Below are positions 3,309-5,044 of a stretch of DNA of 5,044 nucleotides, piece after piece. The translations under genes were made by a program, and so were the position numbers. The notes below the pieces were generated by a model, which was not told the DNA's origin, did not search any database, and saw nothing but the letters and a program-made list of their open reading frames with translations. The stretch's first letter is position 1. Every line of letters begins with the position of its first letter. This stretch comes from DATFDN01 sp049591635 (lineage in GTDB: Bacteria; Pseudomonadota; Alphaproteobacteria; Acetobacterales; Acetobacteraceae): positions 1 to 5,044 of the forward strand of contig JBAWFF010000304.1 of NCBI GenBank assembly GCA_049591635.1, given 5' to 3'.

Positions 3309-5044
3309 ACAACGTAGGCCATCGTGCCCACCAGGCGAATCTCCAGCGTGCTCGCGCCGTTCGGCAGGGCGATGGCCGCGTCCCCCGCCGTCCAGCGCCA
3401 ACATGAGAGCCCGTCGTGCTCGGCACCCCACCAGCCATCGGCAAGCCCGGGGTGGTCCAGAGCGATCTCCGTCACCTCGCCACCATGTCGGACCACGATG
3501 TGCCCGACCGCGACGCCGAGGCGGCGGCGATCGTCCAGCCAGGGTTGCGCGTCGCACGGCCGCGCCGCGCGCGACAGCAGCCGCACCGCCCGCTCGCCCC
3601 GGGGGATCGCGAACACCAGGCGATCACCGTCGGCGATGATCGGGCGAAGCTTCCGCCCACCCGCGAGGAGCCGTACCGCCAGATCGTTGGTGGTCGGGCG
3701 GGGCGCGGCGGAGTGCTCCGCGCGCGCCGCGAGCCGTTCCCACACTGGCCGGACGATCGCCACCTCCACCGCGAGCGGGGCGCAACTCGCCGCCGCGCGA
3801 TGCCGGATCCGGGCACTGACCGAGAAGTCCGGATGCAGCATCACCGCCCCGGCGTTCTCGAACATCGCCCGGTTGCCGGTGTCGAGGTAGCTCTCCGCCT
3901 CCAGCCCCTCGGCGAACAGGATCGCGTGCTCGGCGAGTTCGACGTGGAAATAAGTCACCGAGCGCGCGTCGGTCTCGGCCACGATGGAGGCGCCGTTCAC
4001 CATCAACCGCGCCGGGATCAGCACGCCGTCCAGATGGATCGCATGATCGGGGGAGACCAGCAGGTCGCGCGCCGGCACCCCCGGCGCCACCGCGTCGCGG
4101 CGTATGCGGATCGGCTGCACCGACTCAGGGTCGGGGTGCGCGGCGATGTTGATATGCCGCCGGCCGACCCAGGTGACCGGGCGCTCACCCGCGTGGGTGA
4201 CGAGAACGTCGCCCTCGGCCAGCGCCTCGACGGCGACCTCGCCGTGCGGGGTGCGCAGCCTTGTCCCCTCGGCGAAGCAGAGCACCGCGGCGAAGATGTC
4301 GACCCCGGCGCCCGACTTGTCGGCGATAATACTGCTGGCGTTGATCGTGTAGCCGGACCCAACCCCGAGATTGGTGAAGTTGTAGGCGACGCCGCCGGTG
4401 CTGAATCGCAAGTTGGTGCCGACATAGCTGGTGAAAGTGGGGCTCGTCGCATTGGCGAACGGCAGGAAGATCATCTCGGTGGTGCCGCCGGAGAGCGACT
4501 GGATGGCCTGACTGACGGTAGCAGCCCCGAGTTTGACGTAATCGAGTTGCAGGATCTGCGCGGCAACTGGCGCGCCGAAGGTGATCGCCCCGCTGCCCGC
4601 CGATGTGGAAAGGTTCAGCTCCAACGTGCCGCTGCTGAGGGTCGTGCCGCCGGTCCAGGTATTGGCGGCCAGGAGTTGGACTAGGCCGGAGCCGTTCACC
4701 ACCACGCCGCCCTGGCCGCCGCTGCCGGCGACCGAGCCGTTCTGATCGGCGATCACGCCCCTGATCGCCAGCATCTGGCCCGCCCCGGGGGCGAACGTGA
4801 CGGACTGGTTGCCCTGCAGGAACAGGCCGTTGCCGTATGCGCTGCCCGCCGTGCCCGGGTTGGCCGAGCGGCCCGTGCCGGCTGCGCCTCCCGCGACAGT
4901 GCCGGCGTCGAGATTGCCCGCGCCGATGGTGAGTTGGCCGCCTTGCTGCACCAGGATGTCACCGCCGAGCCCAGCACCACCGCCGCCGCCGCCGTAATTG
5001 CTACCCCCGCCCACGCCGCCGCCGAAGCCGGCCACGCCCGGACT
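3242..5044 (-). CDS. Large Hint-domain protein with autotransporter-like beta-helix passenger (5' end beyond right edge)
   Basis: The frame is open to the right edge, so this is the C-terminal 600 residues of a longer, probably exported protein; numbering is from that edge. Residues 1-123 are Gly-rich with beta-helix features (GGDILVQQGGQLTIG). A PATR-type repeat, NTWTGGTTLSSGTLEL, follows at about 128-143. A Hint_2-type self-processing domain starts at C256 (CFAEGTRLRTPHGEVAVEAL). It includes SPDHAIHLDG (H334) and ends near ESYLDTGNR (384-392). Residues about 420-580 form a further module with RPVWERLAARAE, ARPCDAQPWLDDRRRLGVAV and LDHPGLADGWWG. I associate that module with Acetobacteraceae Hint proteins but cannot name a function. 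No beta-barrel is present downstream, so this is not a classical autotransporter. By analogy with Hedgehog and inteins, Cys256 could start an N-S acyl shift that cleaves or modifies the passenger; this is inferred. The GTG at 5035 is internal to the open frame and need not be the start. The stop is TAA (3244-3242), inside the opposite gene. Confidence 0.88.
   Translation of the reverse strand, partial: SPGVAGFGGGVGGGSNYGGGGGGAGLGGDILVQQGGQLTIGAGNLDAGTVAGGAAGTGRSANPGTAGSAYGNGLFLQGNQSVTFAPGAGQMLAIRGVIADQNGSVAGSGGQGGVVVNGSGLVQLLAANTWTGGTTLSSGTLELNLSTSAGSGAITFGAPVAAQILQLDYVKLGAATVSQAIQSLSGGTTEMIFLPFANATSPTFTSYVGTNLRFSTGGVAYNFTNLGVGSGYTINASSIIADKSGAGVDIFAAVLCFAEGTRLRTPHGEVAVEALAEGDVLVTHAGERPVTWVGRRHINIAAHPDPESVQPIRIRRDAVAPGVPARDLLVSPDHAIHLDGVLIPARLMVNGASIVAETDARSVTYFHVELAEHAILFAEGLEAESYLDTGNRAMFENAGAVMLHPDFSVSARIRHRAAASCAPLAVEVAIVRPVWERLAARAEHSAAPRPTTNDLAVRLLAGGRKLRPIIADGDRLVFAIPRGERAVRLLSRAARPCDAQPWLDDRRRLGVAVGHIVVRHGGEVTEIALDHPGLADGWWGAEHDGLSCWRWTAGDAAIALPNGASTLEIRLVGTMAYVVQGSHPSARTSRFVDEENRRAA
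3866..4279 (-). other. Hint_2-type self-processing domain (approximate limits)
   Basis: This part of the large minus-strand gene opens with the Cys codon TGC (4279-4277) in CFAEGTRL, the position of the nucleophile in Hint domains. It carries GDVLVTHAGERPVTWVG, then SPDHAIHLDGVLIPARLMVN with the conserved His codon at 4045-4043. It closes with YFHVELAEHAILFAEG and ESYLDTGNR. The order and spacing fit the bacterial Hint_2 family. The right-hand limit is estimated from the last recognised motif. Confidence 0.82.
4616..4675 (-). other. PATR-like autotransporter-associated repeat
   Basis: This coding segment gives LLAANTWTGGTTLSSGTLEL, matching the passenger-associated repeat pattern N-x-(Y/W)-(S/T)-G-x-T-x-(L/I)-x-x-G-x-L found in beta-helical passengers of autotransporters. 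Only one clear copy lies within the window; others may lie beyond the right edge. Confidence 0.7.

Noticed and set aside
3416..4684. Plus-strand open frame of 422 codons opposite the Hint gene
   Set aside because: It is a shadow of the minus-strand coding frame in GC-rich DNA. Its translation is rich in Arg, Gly, Asp and His with no recognisable domain, whereas the opposite strand gives a clear Hint protein.
3242..5035. Complete Hint gene starting at GTG 5035
   Set aside because: The frame stays open to the right edge (AGT CCG GGC upstream), and the sequence there is internal Gly-rich repeat with no signal peptide. The true start must lie beyond the window.

Overview
The window is about 70% GC by eye and almost wholly coding. 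It looks like the chromosome of an alphaproteobacterium, most likely Rhodospirillales/Acetobacteraceae. The reasons are the rpmH-rnpA-yidD-yidC order, alpha-type YidD and L34 sequences, and a large Hint_2-type protein with the C-terminal module I associate with that family. The family-level placement is inference from memory of protein style, not a database match.

Left part (1-995, minus strand, transcribed right to left): the conserved ribosome/membrane-insertion operon rpmH (L34), rnpA (RNase P protein), yidD, and the first 75 codons of yidC. The genes are tightly packed. rpmH and rnpA are 15 nt apart and in the same frame, rnpA and yidD overlap by 4 nt (GTGA), and yidD and yidC overlap by 1 nt (TGATG). 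Three of the four start codons are non-ATG (GTG, TTG, GTG). A near-consensus sigma-70 promoter (TTGACC-N17-TATAAG, 1079-1107, minus) and a GGAG-type ribosome binding site precede rpmH. The leader of about 77 nt can form two short GC hairpins.

Middle (1150-3308, plus strand): a divergent two-gene unit. The first gene is a TVP38/TMEM64 (SNARE-associated/DedA-like) membrane protein whose real start may be CTG at 1201 rather than GTG at 1231. The second overlaps it by 4 nt (GTGA) and encodes a flavin-dependent pyridine nucleotide-disulfide oxidoreductase. That enzyme has an intact CxxxxC redox pair but Tyr in place of the catalytic His of lipoamide dehydrogenase. In other bacteria these two domains occur fused in one polypeptide, so here they probably act as a membrane protein/reductase pair. 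The substrate is unknown.

Right part (3242-5044, minus strand): the C-terminal 600 residues of a large gene that enters from beyond the right edge. It has a Gly-rich, autotransporter-like beta-helix passenger with a PATR repeat, then a Hint (Hedgehog/intein-type self-processing) domain, then a further C-terminal module. Its 3' end overlaps the 3' end of the oxidoreductase gene by 67 nt, tail to tail. No gap or obvious terminator separates them.

No tRNA, rRNA, CRISPR array, insertion sequence or attachment site was seen. The most unusual points are the antisense 3' overlap, the passenger-plus-Hint architecture, the probable CTG start and the His-to-Tyr oxidoreductase. I did not find evidence for a wholly new system.
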